A stretch of DNA of 64,000 bases from Flavobacterium aerium (GCF_030766725.1 NZ_JARQWR010000005.1:1-64000), one strand, 5' to 3'; positions 37,369 through 47,410 are shown, numbered from the stretch's first letter. Translations and numbers: made by a program. Notes: generated from the sequence alone by a model not told the origin.

Positions 37369-38448
37369 TTACTTTAAATGTACATCTACATCCACATTCA
37401 TTCCTGGACGTAATAATTTTATTTTTTCTGGATCATTACTAGCGTCTAAGCTAATTTTAACCGGTAAACGTTGAATTGTTTTTACGAAGTTACCCGTAGC
37501 ATTATCTGGAGGTAATAAAGAGAAACGCGCCCCTGTTGCTGGAGAAAATGAACTTACAGTACCTTCAAATTCTACATTTGGATAGGCATCTACTTTAATT
37601 CCTACTTTTTGGCCAATAGCCATTTTGTTCAATTGTGTTTCTTTAAAGTTTGCCACAACCCAAGCAGATTCATTATTGATGATATAGAATAATGATTGTC
37701 CGGGTTGAACTACTTGTCCTGGTTGGATATTGATTTTTGATACCTGTCCATCAATTGAAGCAGTAACAACGGTATACGCTAGGTTTAATTTTGCAGCTTC
37801 AAGAACAGCTTGTGCTCTTTTAATATTTGCAGCAGCAACATCGGTTTGTTTGTGTATTACTTCAGATTGAGATACAATTGCTGATTTTTGGAAGCTCGTT
37901 GCTTTTTGTTGTTGTTGTAAAATTCTAACTTGGCTTTCTGCTTCTAATTTTGCTGCTTCAGCTTGTTCAAATTGTTGTTTGGTGATTGATTTGTTTGCGT
38001 ATAAGTTTTTATAACGCTCAAAGTCATTAGAAGCTCTTCCTAAACGAATTCTAGCAGTTTCTATGTTACCACCTGCAGAAGAGATATTCGCGTCAGAAAC
38101 CGATACGTTTGCAAGCGCACCACCTATGTCAGCCTTAGATACTGCAAAACTTCCTTCTGCAGCAACCAAAGCAGCATTTGCTTCTTCTACTTTTACTTGG
38201 TAATCTTTGTTGTCGATTGTGAAAAGTGTATCTCCTTTTTTCACATAATCATTGTCTTTTACATAAACTTTAGTAATGTATCCTGTTACACGTGGAATAA
38301 TAGGATTCATGTTTTTCTCAATTTGAGCATCATCAGTTGATTCATGAGAAAGGGAGTGGATATATTTGTATATGCCATAAGCACCGCCTAATACAACTAA
38401 TACAGCTAGTATAGCGACGAATTTTTTATTTGTTTTTTTCTTTTCCAT
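37369..38448 (-). CDS. HlyD-family periplasmic adaptor of efflux pump (EmrA type)
   Basis: 359 residues. One N-terminal membrane segment (about 9-28) is followed by the biotinyl-lipoyl half-motif NPIIPRVTGYITKVYVKDND. A long coiled-coil hairpin (about 90-215, rich in Ala/Glu/Gln) leads to the second half VTASIDGQVSKINIQPGQVV and a beta-barrel with RLPVKISLD near residue 325. It bridges the EmrB-like permease and the TolC-like channel. It lies in the middle of the operon, 29 bases after tolC and one base before the permease. Confidence 0.9.
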   Translation of the reverse strand: MEKKKTNKKFVAILAVLVVLGGAYGIYKYIHSLSHESTDDAQIEKNMNPIIPRVTGYITKVYVKDNDYVKKGDTLFTIDNKDYQVKVEEANAALVAAEGSFAVSKADIGGALANVSVSDANISSAGGNIETARIRLGRASNDFERYKNLYANKSITKQQFEQAEAAKLEAESQVRILQQQQKATSFQKSAIVSQSEVIHKQTDVAAANIKRAQAVLEAAKLNLAYTVVTASIDGQVSKINIQPGQVVQPGQSLFYIINNESAWVVANFKETQLNKMAIGQKVGIKVDAYPNVEFEGTVSSFSPATGARFSLLPPDNATGNFVKTIQRLPVKISLDASNDPEKIKLLRPGMNVDVDVHLK

Positions 38449-38477
38449 GGGAATAGTCTATGATTTTATTTTTTGAA

Positions 38478-39797
38478 TTATTTTATTGATTGAGTTAGTT
38501 TTCCGGATGCAGCAAGCAATTCATACTGTCTTTGTGTGATGTTTGCTTTTGCATAAGCTTGATTGATTTTTGCTTGTAATTGTTCTACGTCTGCTTCCAG
38601 TAAATCATTTGTATCTGAAAGACCATTCTCGTATTTATCTTTTACAATTCTATAATTCTCTTCTGCTTGAGCACGAGCTTCTACGTATACGTCATTTTGT
38701 TTTAAAGATAAATCGTAGTTTTCTTTTGCTTGCTGAACTTGTACTTTAACGTTATCCGTCAATAATTCTACGGCATGCTCTGTTTCTTGTGCTTTGCTTG
38801 TCGCTACTTTTACTTCTTTACCATTTTTGAATATAGACGTTAAATCATACGATAATCCTACACCAAAGTTAATTGCATTCGTTACTCTCATTACATTTTG
38901 TAAATCGATAGCAGCATAACCACCCACTAAAGACAATGATGGGTAATATGCACTTTTTGCAATTTTAATATTGGTTTCAGAAGCTTTTTGTTGTAAACGA
39001 ATAGCTCCTAAATCACTTCTGTTCTCAATCGCATCTTGTTCTGTAGTTGTAACATTTCCAAACATGTTTTTATCAAACATTCCTTCGTTAGGTATAATCT
39101 GAGTGCTAGTAGGAAGTTTCAACAATGTAATTAATTGGAAGTTGATTACGGAAACATTCTTTTTAGCTTCGTCCAAAGCCACTTGGAAGTTGGATACTTG
39201 TAATTTTGCTTTTAGCAAATCATTACGAGCAATCAAACCATTCTGTTCCATAGCAGTGAAATCATTTACACGTTGTGCTGAACTCTTGATATTTTCTTGA
39301 ATCAAAGCGACAGATTGTTGTGCTTTGTATAAGTTAACATAGCCCATCACTACTTGAACCGCTAATTCTTGTTTTGTTTGTGCTGCATTAAAACCTTCTG
39401 CTTGGTATAAGTAATCAGATGTCTTAATGCTGTTTTGAATTTTAAGACCAGCAAATAGAGGATAAGATAAACTAGCTTGTCCTAACATCAATTGATTAAC
39501 TTTTGGTGCCGTTGTACCTCCTTCAGAATCTGAATTGCCAAGTTTGAAGTTTACATCGGCATTAGTAAGACGTTGGTATTGCCCTGAAAGTTTTAAATTA
39601 GGGTATAAGTTGTTTTTTGCTGCCTGTAGTTCATATTGTTTAGTTGAAACTTTTGTATCAGCTAATTGAGCTTCTGTGCTTTTTGTAAGGGCTATATGGA
39701 TAGCTTCATCTAATGTAAGCGGCGTTTTGTCCTGCGCATTTACGGTCGATATACCTACAACAAAAAGTACCGAAAGCAAAAGGGATTTAACTTTCAT
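38478..39797 (-). CDS. TolC-family outer-membrane efflux channel
   Basis: 439 residues. Signal peptide MKVKSLLLSVLFVVGISTVNAQ, cut after Ala20-Gln. Two related halves contain LTLDEAIHIALTKS at residue 28 and a second AIENRSDLGAIRLQQKA near residue 254, the duplicated helical layout of outer-membrane channel subunits. The first gene (tetR) overlaps its start by 11 bases, so translation is coupled. It provides the outer-membrane exit for the adjacent EmrAB-like pair. Confidence 0.92.
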   Translation of the reverse strand: MKVKSLLLSVLFVVGISTVNAQDKTPLTLDEAIHIALTKSTEAQLADTKVSTKQYELQAAKNNLYPNLKLSGQYQRLTNADVNFKLGNSDSEGGTTAPKVNQLMLGQASLSYPLFAGLKIQNSIKTSDYLYQAEGFNAAQTKQELAVQVVMGYVNLYKAQQSVALIQENIKSSAQRVNDFTAMEQNGLIARNDLLKAKLQVSNFQVALDEAKKNVSVINFQLITLLKLPTSTQIIPNEGMFDKNMFGNVTTTEQDAIENRSDLGAIRLQQKASETNIKIAKSAYYPSLSLVGGYAAIDLQNVMRVTNAINFGVGLSYDLTSIFKNGKEVKVATSKAQETEHAVELLTDNVKVQVQQAKENYDLSLKQNDVYVEARAQAEENYRIVKDKYENGLSDTNDLLEADVEQLQAKINQAYAKANITQRQYELLAASGKLTQSIK

Positions 39798-40410
39798 AAA
39801 TTAAAAGTGCTTTAATGGTTTGTTGAATGTGAGTTATTAATTCGTTATTTATGTAATTGTCAAATTTTTCATCCGTATTTAATCCCAACAAATTTTCATA
39901 AAATGGACGGTTGGTATTAAAGTGAAAAAAGGTACCCAATATCGTAGGAGGTATTAAAGCGATATTGACATTTTTTTGGAAGATTCCTTTTTCCTGTCCA
40001 TCATGAACTATTTTTTCTAGAGAAATTAAATTAACTCTTTTGACTTCAGAAAATGATTTATAATCCATTGTTCTTTTCTTGGAAGAAAATTCAAAATGTA
40101 AAATCTGATAGATTCCTTTGTTGCAATTTATTTTGGTAACATAATAGTCAATAAGTTTATTGATCTTTTCTAAAGGGGAGATGTCCTCTACAATTAAGCT
40201 CTCCAATTTCATTTTTAAATCAGATGTTCTGAAAAAAATTAAAGCCTCTAATAATTTTTCCTTTGATCCAAAATAGTAAGAGATCATTGCGATATTTATT
40301 TTGGCTTCTTTTGAAATATTCCGGATTGAAGTTCCGTCATATCCTTTCTCAGCAAATAGCTTTTCTGCTACCTGAAGTATCTTCATCTGCTTGTCATTAT
40401 ACTCAGTCAT
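39787..40410 (-). CDS. TetR/AcrR-family repressor of the efflux operon
   Basis: 207 residues. The N-terminal helix-turn-helix is AEKLFAEKGYDGTSIRNIS with KINIAMISYYFGSKEKLLEAL at about residues 15-52. The C-terminal ligand-binding domain is variable. It is the first gene of tetR-tolC-emrA-emrB and overlaps tolC by 11 bases. Two 16-base palindromes just before its start make self-regulation, and so operon control, very likely. The inducer, probably a pump substrate, is unknown. Confidence 0.92.
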   Translation of the reverse strand: MTEYNDKQMKILQVAEKLFAEKGYDGTSIRNISKEAKINIAMISYYFGSKEKLLEALIFFRTSDLKMKLESLIVEDISPLEKINKLIDYYVTKINCNKGIYQILHFEFSSKKRTMDYKSFSEVKRVNLISLEKIVHDGQEKGIFQKNVNIALIPPTILGTFFHFNTNRPFYENLLGLNTDEKFDNYINNELITHIQQTIKALLIYES

Positions 40411-40435
40411 TTTTTGTGCATTTCAAAATCGAGTA

Positions 40436-40443
40436 CAAAATTA
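40436..40443 (-). promoter_or_regulatory. promoter -7 box for the tetR operon
   Basis: Reads TAATTTTG on the minus strand, 25 bases before the tetR start codon. The operators lie immediately upstream of and partly over it. Confidence 0.6.
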
Positions 40444-40473
40444 AACACTTGTTTAAATTAAACGTTTGTTTAA
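40441..40473. promoter_or_regulatory. two tandem TetR operators
   Basis: TTAAACACTTGTTTAA (40441-40456, 7-bp arms TTAAACA/TGTTTAA, 2-base centre) and TTAAACGTTTGTTTAA (40458-40473, 6-bp arms) lie 17 bases apart. They cover the promoter spacer and -33 region of the tetR operon. Two sites with this spacing suit two dimers bound side by side. Confidence 0.8.
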
Positions 40474-40766
40474 TTTGTTTTTAACTTAATTTTAACAAAA
40501 TGAAATTATAGGAAAAAAGAAGAGACAAGCCATAAAATTATTGTAATTTGGCTCCGAAATTTAGGAGCGATAGGGATATAGTAATGCATCGTTTTTCTCC
40601 AAAGATTTTGATGCTTAATCTAGCTCTTGTATATAAAAGAGAAAAGAGCAATATCTTCACTTTTAAGTTACTAATATTACCCTTTTTTATTGTGAAATGA
40701 TCTTTTTTAGTGCTATAGAGTATTTCTATAGTGATTATTTAAAATTTTAATAACCAGTATATTATA
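40474..40766. other. intergenic region between tetR and the end of trpA
   Basis: About 290 bases without a gene between two minus-strand units. It holds weak hairpins only: GCTCC/GGAGC near 40550-40568, and CTATAGA (40714-40720) / TCTATAG (40726-40732). The second has no T run on the minus strand, so it is not a convincing trp-operon terminator. Upstream parts of the tetR promoter lie at the low end. Confidence 0.5.
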
Positions 40767-41537
40767 CTAATTTACATTTAGTATTGATTTAACAAATGAA
40801 TTGATGCTCTCAATTCCGTTGTTTTTGATGTGATTTACAAACGCACTCCCAATAATTGCTCCTTTTGCTTCTTGAATTGCCTGTGAGAAAGTCTCTGAAT
40901 TGCTAATTCCAAACCCAATAATTTGAGGGTTTTTTAAGTTCATTTCTGCGACTCTTTTGAAGTAATTTTGATGCGTATTACCGAAACTATTTTGGCTACC
41001 GGTTACACTTGCACTACTCACCATGTAGATGAATCCTTGAGATACTTTATCAATATATCGAATGCGCTCATCACTCGTTTGTGGTGTTATAAGGAAGATA
41101 TTATAAAGGTCATATTGCTCAAAAATAGCCTTGTATTCGGCATCATATATTGCGACTGGAAGGTCTGGAATGATCAATCCATCGATACCAATTTCTTTGC
41201 ATTTAGCACAAAATTTGGCTACTCCATATTGCAAAATAGGATTAAAATATCCCATAATCAGTAACGGGATTTGCACTGTTTGACGGATATTTTTAAGCTG
41301 TTCAAACAGTAATTCTGTGGTCATTCCGTTGTGTAAAGCCTGTGTTGAACTCTCCTGAATGGTAGGTCCATCGGCTAAGGGATCACTAAAAGGAAGCCCG
41401 ATTTCGATCATATCAACACCACTTTTTTCTAAGTTTTCTATGATAGTTACGGTATCATTTAGACTTGGAAATCCTGCCGTAAAATAGATGGAAAGGATTT
41501 TTTTATCTCCTTGTAACTGTTTTTGTATACGATTCAT
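40767..41537 (-). CDS. trpA: tryptophan synthase alpha chain
   Basis: 256 residues. It cleaves indole-3-glycerol phosphate to indole, which is channelled to TrpB. The catalytic Glu and Asp are in MIEIGLPFSDPLADGPTIQ (residues about 40-58), the phosphate-loop end is ASVTGSQN near residue 177, and GFGISNSETFSQA near residue 207. It is the last gene of trpEGDCFBA, 137 bases after trpB, a gap with no gene or terminator that I can see. Confidence 0.97.
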   Translation of the reverse strand: MNRIQKQLQGDKKILSIYFTAGFPSLNDTVTIIENLEKSGVDMIEIGLPFSDPLADGPTIQESSTQALHNGMTTELLFEQLKNIRQTVQIPLLIMGYFNPILQYGVAKFCAKCKEIGIDGLIIPDLPVAIYDAEYKAIFEQYDLYNIFLITPQTSDERIRYIDKVSQGFIYMVSSASVTGSQNSFGNTHQNYFKRVAEMNLKNPQIIGFGISNSETFSQAIQEAKGAIIGSAFVNHIKNNGIESINSFVKSILNVN

Positions 41538-41674
41538 AGTCTTCTGTAATTTAAATTTTATACGTTTTTTCTTTCTTTTTTGAATGAGAAAAACTATCTT
41601 TTTTTTAATAATTTAGGCATAAATAACGACTGGAAAAAGGTGGAAGATTGCCTGATTTGAGTAGAAAATAGAGC

Positions 41675-42859
41675 TTATAATTTGAAATAATTGATGTAGG
41701 TATTCAAATCTTTATCACCGCGACCGGATAGATTAATGATGACAACATCATCCTTTTTGAAGGTTTTATAATCTAAAACGGCTAATGCATGTGCACTTTC
41801 AATTGCTGGAATTATACCTTCAGTTTTGGATAAAGTAAGTCCCCATTGCATGGCATCGTCATCGGTTATGGCTATGAATTCAGCTCTTTTACTTTGGAAT
41901 AAATGAGCATGCATTGGTCCAACTCCAGGGTAATCTAATCCTGCAGAAATGGAGTAGGGTTCCGTGATTTGTCCATCTTTAGTTTGCATCAATAACGTCT
42001 TGCTTCCATGAATGATTCCGATGCGACCCAAAGCAGATGTTGCCGCACTGTGACCCGTATCAATTCCTTTTCCAGCAGCTTCTACAGCAATTAAACCGAC
42101 TGTTTCATCATCTAAAAAATGATAAAATGCACCTGCAGCATTACTACCACCACCTACACAGGCGATAACATAATTAGGATTTTCATTGCCTTCTTTTTCT
42201 AAAAGTTGGGCTTTAATTTCCTCAGAAATAACACTTTGGAAACGAGCTACCATATCTGGATAAGGATGTGGTCCAACCACAGATCCAATGATGTAATAAG
42301 TATCTACAGGATTATTGATCCAATCTCTAATGGCTTCATTAGTAGCATCTTTTAATGTTTTGGAACCTGACGCTGCTGGACGTACTTCTGCACCAAGCAT
42401 TTTCATACGGGCTACATTTGGAGCCTGACGCTCAATATCAATTTCTCCCATGTAGACAATACATTGCAATCCCATCAAAGCACATACTGTCGCTGTAGCC
42501 ACTCCATGCTGACCTGCACCAGTTTCAGCTATTATACGCGTCTTACCTAGTTTTTTTGCTAATAGAATTTGCCCAATTGTATTGTTCACTTTGTGCGCAC
42601 CAGTATGGCATAAATCTTCTCTTTTCAGGTAGATTTTAGTATTGTATTTTGCGGATAATCTTTCGGCAAAATAAAGTGGTGTAGGACGTCCTACATAGTC
42701 TTTTAATAGTGCTTGAAATTCTTCCTGGAAGCTTGGTTCTTGTAGGATTGTAAGGTAACGTTGACGTAATTCTTCTACATTTGGATAGAGCATTTCGGGT
42801 ATAAATGCACCACCAAACTCGCCATAAAATCCTTTTTCATTTACGTGATATGTTTTCAT
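41675..42859 (-). CDS. trpB: tryptophan synthase beta chain
   Basis: 394 residues. A PLP enzyme joining indole and serine to tryptophan. The PLP Lys lies in [20 protein letters not shown] near residue 84, the phosphate loop is [12 protein letters not shown] near residue 227, and the C-terminal Ser contact is NLSGRGDKD near residue 378. [14 protein letters not shown] is the substrate loop, near residue 107. Typical TrpB1 sequence and length. 18 bases after trpF in the operon. Confidence 0.98.
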   Translation of the reverse strand: MKTYHVNEKGFYGEFGGAFIPEMLYPNVEELRQRYLTILQEPSFQEEFQALLKDYVGRPTPLYFAERLSAKYNTKIYLKREDLCHTGAHKVNNTIGQILLAKKLGKTRIIAETGAGQHGVATATVCALMGLQCIVYMGEIDIERQAPNVARMKMLGAEVRPAASGSKTLKDATNEAIRDWINNPVDTYYIIGSVVGPHPYPDMVARFQSVISEEIKAQLLEKEGNENPNYVIACVGGGSNAAGAFYHFLDDETVGLIAVEAAGKGIDTGHSAATSALGRIGIIHGSKTLLMQTKDGQITEPYSISAGLDYPGVGPMHAHLFQSKRAEFIAITDDDAMQWGLTLSKTEGIIPAIESAHALAVLDYKTFKKDDVVIINLSGRGDKDLNTYINYFKL

Positions 42860-42877
42860 AATATATTGAAATGTTAT

Positions 42878-43501
42878 TTATAGAAAGTCTATTTCATACT
42901 TGAAGCGTTTAATCGCATCGATGTATTTTAGACCTGGTTCTAATTCAAATTTACTGTTGATATCAATACTGTGGATGGGTAATCCTGTTTCGATAAGTTC
43001 TTTTATTTTTGGATGCTCTTCAATTCCCACACCACCACTTAAGAAAAAAGGCTTGGAATAGGGATAACGTTCTAATATTTGCCAGTTAAATGGTAAACCA
43101 TTACCGCCTGGTAATTCACCTTTTGTATCAAAGAGGTAGTAATCACAACTAGTTTCATAGGGAACTAATCGGTTGAAATCAAAATCTTCTCCGATTGAAA
43201 ACACCTTAATGATTTTAATGTTTTCAAAAAGTTGTTTTAATTCTTTGCATAATTCAGGTTGTTCATTACCATGCAATTGAACAATATCCAATTGATATTT
43301 TCTAACTTTTGAAACAATTTCTCGAAAAGTTGCATCAACAAATACCCCAACCTTTTCAATAGATTCAGGTAAATCAGGAATAATTCCATTGAAGTAACGA
43401 GCTGATTTTTCCCAGAAAATAAAACCCATATAATCAGGATGTAATTTGGCTACATCGATTATGTTTTCAGGATATTTCATGCCACAAACTTTGAGTTTCA
43501 T
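42878..43501 (-). CDS. trpF: phosphoribosylanthranilate isomerase
   Basis: 207 residues. The start MKLKVCGMKYPENI carries the catalytic Cys (Cys6 in KVCGM). The general acid Asp lies in LFDTKGELPGGNGLPFNW near residue 127, the phosphate site is FLSGGVGIEEH near residue 152, and IDINSKFELEPGLKYI near residue 178 forms the end of the barrel. It is a stand-alone enzyme, not fused to TrpC as in E. coli. Operon position between trpC and trpB. Confidence 0.96.
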   Translation of the reverse strand: MKLKVCGMKYPENIIDVAKLHPDYMGFIFWEKSARYFNGIIPDLPESIEKVGVFVDATFREIVSKVRKYQLDIVQLHGNEQPELCKELKQLFENIKIIKVFSIGEDFDFNRLVPYETSCDYYLFDTKGELPGGNGLPFNWQILERYPYSKPFFLSGGVGIEEHPKIKELIETGLPIHSIDINSKFELEPGLKYIDAIKRFKYEIDFL

Positions 43502-43535
43502 TTGCTTTTATTTTAGTTCGTAAAACGTTTTTTCT

Positions 43536-44321
43536 TTAGTAGACGAATTGATCGATAAATTGTTTCGCACTTATTCCGGGATTATCAGTTTTCATGAAGT
43601 TTTCTCCCACTAAAAATCCCTTGTAACCATAGGTTTTTAAGTCTTTAATAGCCTCTACGCTGCTAATGCCACTTTCTGAAATTTTAATAAAATCATCAGG
43701 AATATGTGGAGCTAAGGTCTTACTATAGTCTAGGCTTACTTCAAATGTTTTTAGATTACGATTGTTCACGCCAATAATGTCTAAAGTGGGCATAATTGAT
43801 AGCTCTAATTCTTCCTGATTATGAACTTCTAACAATACTTCTAGTCCTAGACTTTTGGCAAATGAGGACAATGTTTCAATTTCTTTTCGAGATAAAACAG
43901 CTGCTATCAAAAGAATTAAATCGGCGCCATAAGCTTTAGCTTCAAGGATTTGATATTCGTCAATCACAAACTCTTTACGTAAAAGTGGTAACTGAACTGA
44001 GGCTCTGGCAAGGATTAAATCATCCAGGGAACCACCAAAATACTTCCCATCTGTTAAAACTGAAATAGCACTTGCTCCAGCGTTTTCATACCCAGTTACT
44101 ACTTCTTCAACGGTAAAACTTTGATTAATTACAGACTTTGAAGGAGAACGACGTTTATGTTCTGCAATGATTCCTGAATTTGAGACCTTTAAGTTTTCGA
44201 CTAATGAATGGGTTGATCGACCAAAAAGAACAGAAGATTCCAGTTGACTCACCGGAATAATTGATTTTTTGAGTGCAACTTCACGATGTTTGTCGGCAAC
44301 AATTTTATCTAATATATTCAT
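43536..44321 (-). CDS. trpC: indole-3-glycerol phosphate synthase
   Basis: 261 residues. Catalytic Lys residues lie in IIAEHKRRSPSKSVI near residue 51 and in LRKEFVIDEYQI near residue 114, with Glu-Asn in VNNRNLKTFEV near residue 180 and the phosphate site ISESGISSVEAI near residue 210. It closes the indole ring after TrpF. It is monofunctional, unlike the enteric TrpC-F fusion. 19 bases after trpD. Confidence 0.97.
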   Translation of the reverse strand: MNILDKIVADKHREVALKKSIIPVSQLESSVLFGRSTHSLVENLKVSNSGIIAEHKRRSPSKSVINQSFTVEEVVTGYENAGASAISVLTDGKYFGGSLDDLILARASVQLPLLRKEFVIDEYQILEAKAYGADLILLIAAVLSRKEIETLSSFAKSLGLEVLLEVHNQEELELSIMPTLDIIGVNNRNLKTFEVSLDYSKTLAPHIPDDFIKISESGISSVEAIKDLKTYGYKGFLVGENFMKTDNPGISAKQFIDQFVY

Positions 44322-44340
44322 TTCTTGTATGTTTTGTAAG

Positions 44341-45336
44341 CTAGTTTTTACTCAAAGCTTGTAGTTTTTTCAATTGATTTAAAGCATTTCCACGAAGTAA
44401 ACTTTCTTTTGCAAGTTCAAATCCTTCTCTTGGAGTACAGTTTTGCATAGTTACAATTGCCATTGCAGCGTTTGCACAAACTACATTATTTTGTGCTTCA
44501 GTACCATTTCCACTTATAATATTCAGAAATATCTGAGCAGATTCTTCAATTGTTTTTCCTCCCTCAATTTGCTTTTGTGTGACCGGTTGGACACCAAAAT
44601 CTTCTGGTTTAATAAGACCTTCATGATGATTGGATATTGTCTTGGTATTACTGGTCAAGGATATTTCATCATAACCATCTAAAGCATTGAGTATGGTAAA
44701 ATTAGTTCCTGTATTTTGATATAAATAACCATACATTCTTGCCAATTCTAAGTTGAAAACTCCCACCAATTGATTTTTTGGAAAGGAAGGATTTACCATA
44801 GGACCTAATATATTAAAGAAGGTTTTAACGCTTAATTCTTTGCGAATTGGTCCTACATTTTTCATAGCAGGATGGAATAGAGGAGCATGTAAGATACTGA
44901 TATTGGCTTGTTCAATACATTTTTCTAAAAAATCAATTTCATTGGTAAATCGGATTCCTAAAATTTCCATGACATTACTAGAACCTGATATTGATGAAAT
45001 ACCATAGTTTCCATGTTTTGCTACTTTAATTCCTGCACCAGCAGTGACAAATGAAGCCAATGTTGAAATATTGAAAGTATCCTTTCCATCACCACCTGTT
45101 CCACATAAATCGATGGTATTGTAGGCCGAAAAATCAACAGGAATACAACGTTCCAATAGGGCTTCTCGAAAACCTTCTAATTCTTCAATTGTAATGCTTC
45201 GCATCATGAATACAGTTAAAAATGAAGCAATTTGACTGTTATTGTAATGACCGTCAGAGATATGTAACAATACGTTTTTCGCTTCTTCTTTAGAAAGTGT
45301 ATCGTGTTTAATTAATCTATTTAATATATTTTTCAT
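44341..45336 (-). CDS. trpD: anthranilate phosphoribosyltransferase
   Basis: 331 residues. The PRPP-binding loop is DLCGTGGDGKDTFNISTLAS near residue 77, the anthranilate/PRPP site is KHGNYGISSISGSSNVME near residue 107, and the second metal site is NALDGYDEISLTS near residue 218. It is monofunctional, not fused to a glutamine amidotransferase. It lies 42 bases after trpG in the operon. Confidence 0.97.
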   Translation of the reverse strand: MKNILNRLIKHDTLSKEEAKNVLLHISDGHYNNSQIASFLTVFMMRSITIEELEGFREALLERCIPVDFSAYNTIDLCGTGGDGKDTFNISTLASFVTAGAGIKVAKHGNYGISSISGSSNVMEILGIRFTNEIDFLEKCIEQANISILHAPLFHPAMKNVGPIRKELSVKTFFNILGPMVNPSFPKNQLVGVFNLELARMYGYLYQNTGTNFTILNALDGYDEISLTSNTKTISNHHEGLIKPEDFGVQPVTQKQIEGGKTIEESAQIFLNIISGNGTEAQNNVVCANAAMAIVTMQNCTPREGFELAKESLLRGNALNQLKKLQALSKN

Positions 45337-45378
45337 TGTAATAGTGTTGTATTAGTTATTGGATATTGCTTTTGATCA

Positions 45379-45945
45379 TTAGCTATTTACCCAGTTTTCT
45401 AATATTTTTTTACCGTCAGGTGTCAATACAGATTCAGGATGATATTGCACGCCTTTTACATCATATTCCCGATGGCGTAATGACATTACTTGTCCATTTT
45501 CATCTAGCGAAGTAGCTTCTAATATTGCCGGTAAATTAGGATCAACAACCCATGAATGGTAACGTCCTACCTCAATTTGAGATTCAAGACCTTCAAAAAG
45601 AGATTCATCGGAAACCAGAATGTTCACTTTTGTTGCAACACCATGGTATACTTTATCCAAGTTGATTAACTGACCTCCAAATACTTCACCAATAGCTTGC
45701 TGCCCTAAGCAAATCCCTAAGATGCTTTTTGTTGGCGCATATTTTTGAATGATTTCTTTTAATAAACCTGCTTCATCAGGAATTCCAGGTCCTGGCGATA
45801 ATAGAATTTTATCATAATCCTTCAGTTCATCCATAAAAACTTCATCGTTTCGGATGACTGTAACTTCACAATTCAAGTCTTCCAAATAATGTACTATATT
45901 ATAAGTGAAGCTATCGTAATTGTCTATGACTACTATTTTTTTCAT
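45379..45945 (-). CDS. trpG: anthranilate synthase component II (glutamine amidotransferase)
   Basis: 188 residues. It frees ammonia from glutamine for TrpE. The oxyanion/nucleophile motif ILGICLGQQAIGEVFGG has the catalytic Cys near residue 79, and the His/Glu pair is in GVQYHPESVLTPDGKKI near residue 167. GPGIPDEAG is near residue 52. TrpG and PabA cannot be fully told apart by sequence, but its place between trpE and trpD settles the role. It may also serve folate synthesis. Confidence 0.95.
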   Translation of the reverse strand: MKKIVVIDNYDSFTYNIVHYLEDLNCEVTVIRNDEVFMDELKDYDKILLSPGPGIPDEAGLLKEIIQKYAPTKSILGICLGQQAIGEVFGGQLINLDKVYHGVATKVNILVSDESLFEGLESQIEVGRYHSWVVDPNLPAILEATSLDENGQVMSLRHREYDVKGVQYHPESVLTPDGKKILENWVNS

Positions 45946-45981
45946 TGTATGTATATTTTAAACGGTCGGTTTATATAAGTC

Positions 45982-47382
45982 TTAAATGGTTTCGGCTAAT
46001 TCTAATGCTTTGTTCAAAGCACCTAGTTTATTGTACACTTCCTGCATTTCACTTTCAGGATTTGAATCGGCTACAATTCCTGCACCTGCCTGACAATGAA
46101 GCTGATGGTTTTTACTCATAAATGTACGGATCATTATGGCATGATTAAAGTTTCCTTCAAAATCCATGAATCCAATAGCCCCACCATAAAAATGACGGTT
46201 TGTTTTTTCTATAGAATCAATTAATTGCATCGCCTTGTGCTTTGGAGCTCCGCTTAATGTACCTGCAGGAAAAGTATCCGCGACAACTTGCATAGTAGTT
46301 GCCTTAGGATGTAAAAGTCCAGTGACTTTGGAAACCAAATGAATCACGTGCGAAAAGAATTGTACTTCTCGGTATTTTTCTACTTGAACCCCATTACTAT
46401 TGCGGCTTAGATCATTACGAGCTAAATCGACAAGCATGACATGTTCGCTATTTTCTTTTTTATCCTCCGCTAATTGTTTTGCCAAAAGTGCATCTTCTTC
46501 ATCATTTCCAGTACGTTTGAAGGTTCCGGCGATAGGATGAATTTCTGCTTTGCGGTCTTGAACGACGAGCTGTGCTTCGGGTGATGATCCAAATATTTTG
46601 AAGTCACCATAATCAAAAAAGAAAAGGTAAGGGGATGGGTTGATACTTCGTAAGGCACGATATACATTAAATTCATCACCTTTAAAGTCTTGTGTAAACC
46701 TTCTGGATAATACCAATTGAAACACATCACCACGATAACAATGCTTTTGCGCTAAAACAACATTTTCTTTGAACTCTTCATCGGTAAGATTTGAAATTCC
46801 TGTTCCTTTTCGGGAGAAACTATATGAGCTGAAATCTTTTACCGCCATGATTTGTTCTATTTCATCAATATTGTTTTCCCCATTTATATTATGACAGAAG
46901 ATGTAAGCCTCATTTTTAAAATGGTTAATAGCGATAATGTTCTGATATATGGCATAATAGATATCAGGAATACTCACGCCATCGGCTTTTGGTTTGATGT
47001 TAACGGTTTCAAAGTAACGAACAGCGTCATAAGCAATATAACCAAATAGTCCATTATTGATGAATTTGAATTCATTGTTACCCGTTTCAAATTCCTGTGC
47101 AAAAGCATCAATAATCATTGGTACATTACTATCCTTTGTAATCAATTCTATTTCTTTTCGATGATCAGGAAATGTTCTGGTAATCGTTTCATGTTCAATT
47201 TTGATACTTGCAATAGGATTACAACAGATGTATGAAAAACTATTTTTATTAGCTTGATAGTCACTACTTTCTAGCAAAAGACTATTCGGGAACTTATCAC
47301 GAATTTTAAGATAAACACTTACAGGTGTAATCGTATCAGCAAGGATTTGTTTGTATTGTGTTTTTAATTTATATGTTTTCAT
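45982..47382 (-). CDS. trpE: anthranilate synthase component I
   Basis: 466 residues. It turns chorismate plus ammonia into anthranilate, the first committed step. The N-terminal feedback site LLLESSDYQANKNSFSYIC has the LLESS motif that binds tryptophan. The chorismate/Mg part holds DVFQLVLSRRF, IHPIAGTFKRTGND, HVMLVDLARNDLSR and FPAGTLSGAPKHKAMQLID in the C-terminal half. First structural gene of the operon. A Trp-codon leader and terminator lie between its promoter and its start, so it is controlled by both feedback inhibition and attenuation. Confidence 0.97.
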   Translation of the reverse strand: MKTYKLKTQYKQILADTITPVSVYLKIRDKFPNSLLLESSDYQANKNSFSYICCNPIASIKIEHETITRTFPDHRKEIELITKDSNVPMIIDAFAQEFETGNNEFKFINNGLFGYIAYDAVRYFETVNIKPKADGVSIPDIYYAIYQNIIAINHFKNEAYIFCHNINGENNIDEIEQIMAVKDFSSYSFSRKGTGISNLTDEEFKENVVLAQKHCYRGDVFQLVLSRRFTQDFKGDEFNVYRALRSINPSPYLFFFDYGDFKIFGSSPEAQLVVQDRKAEIHPIAGTFKRTGNDEEDALLAKQLAEDKKENSEHVMLVDLARNDLSRNSNGVQVEKYREVQFFSHVIHLVSKVTGLLHPKATTMQVVADTFPAGTLSGAPKHKAMQLIDSIEKTNRHFYGGAIGFMDFEGNFNHAIMIRTFMSKNHQLHCQAGAGIVADSNPESEMQEVYNKLGALNKALELAETI

Positions 47383-47410
47383 CTTTTTGAGATATTTTCA
47401 GTTTGGACAA

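Noticed and set aside
40714..40732. Hairpin CTATAGA/TCTATAG downstream of trpA as trp terminator
   Set aside because: Read on the minus strand it is followed by an A run rather than a T run.
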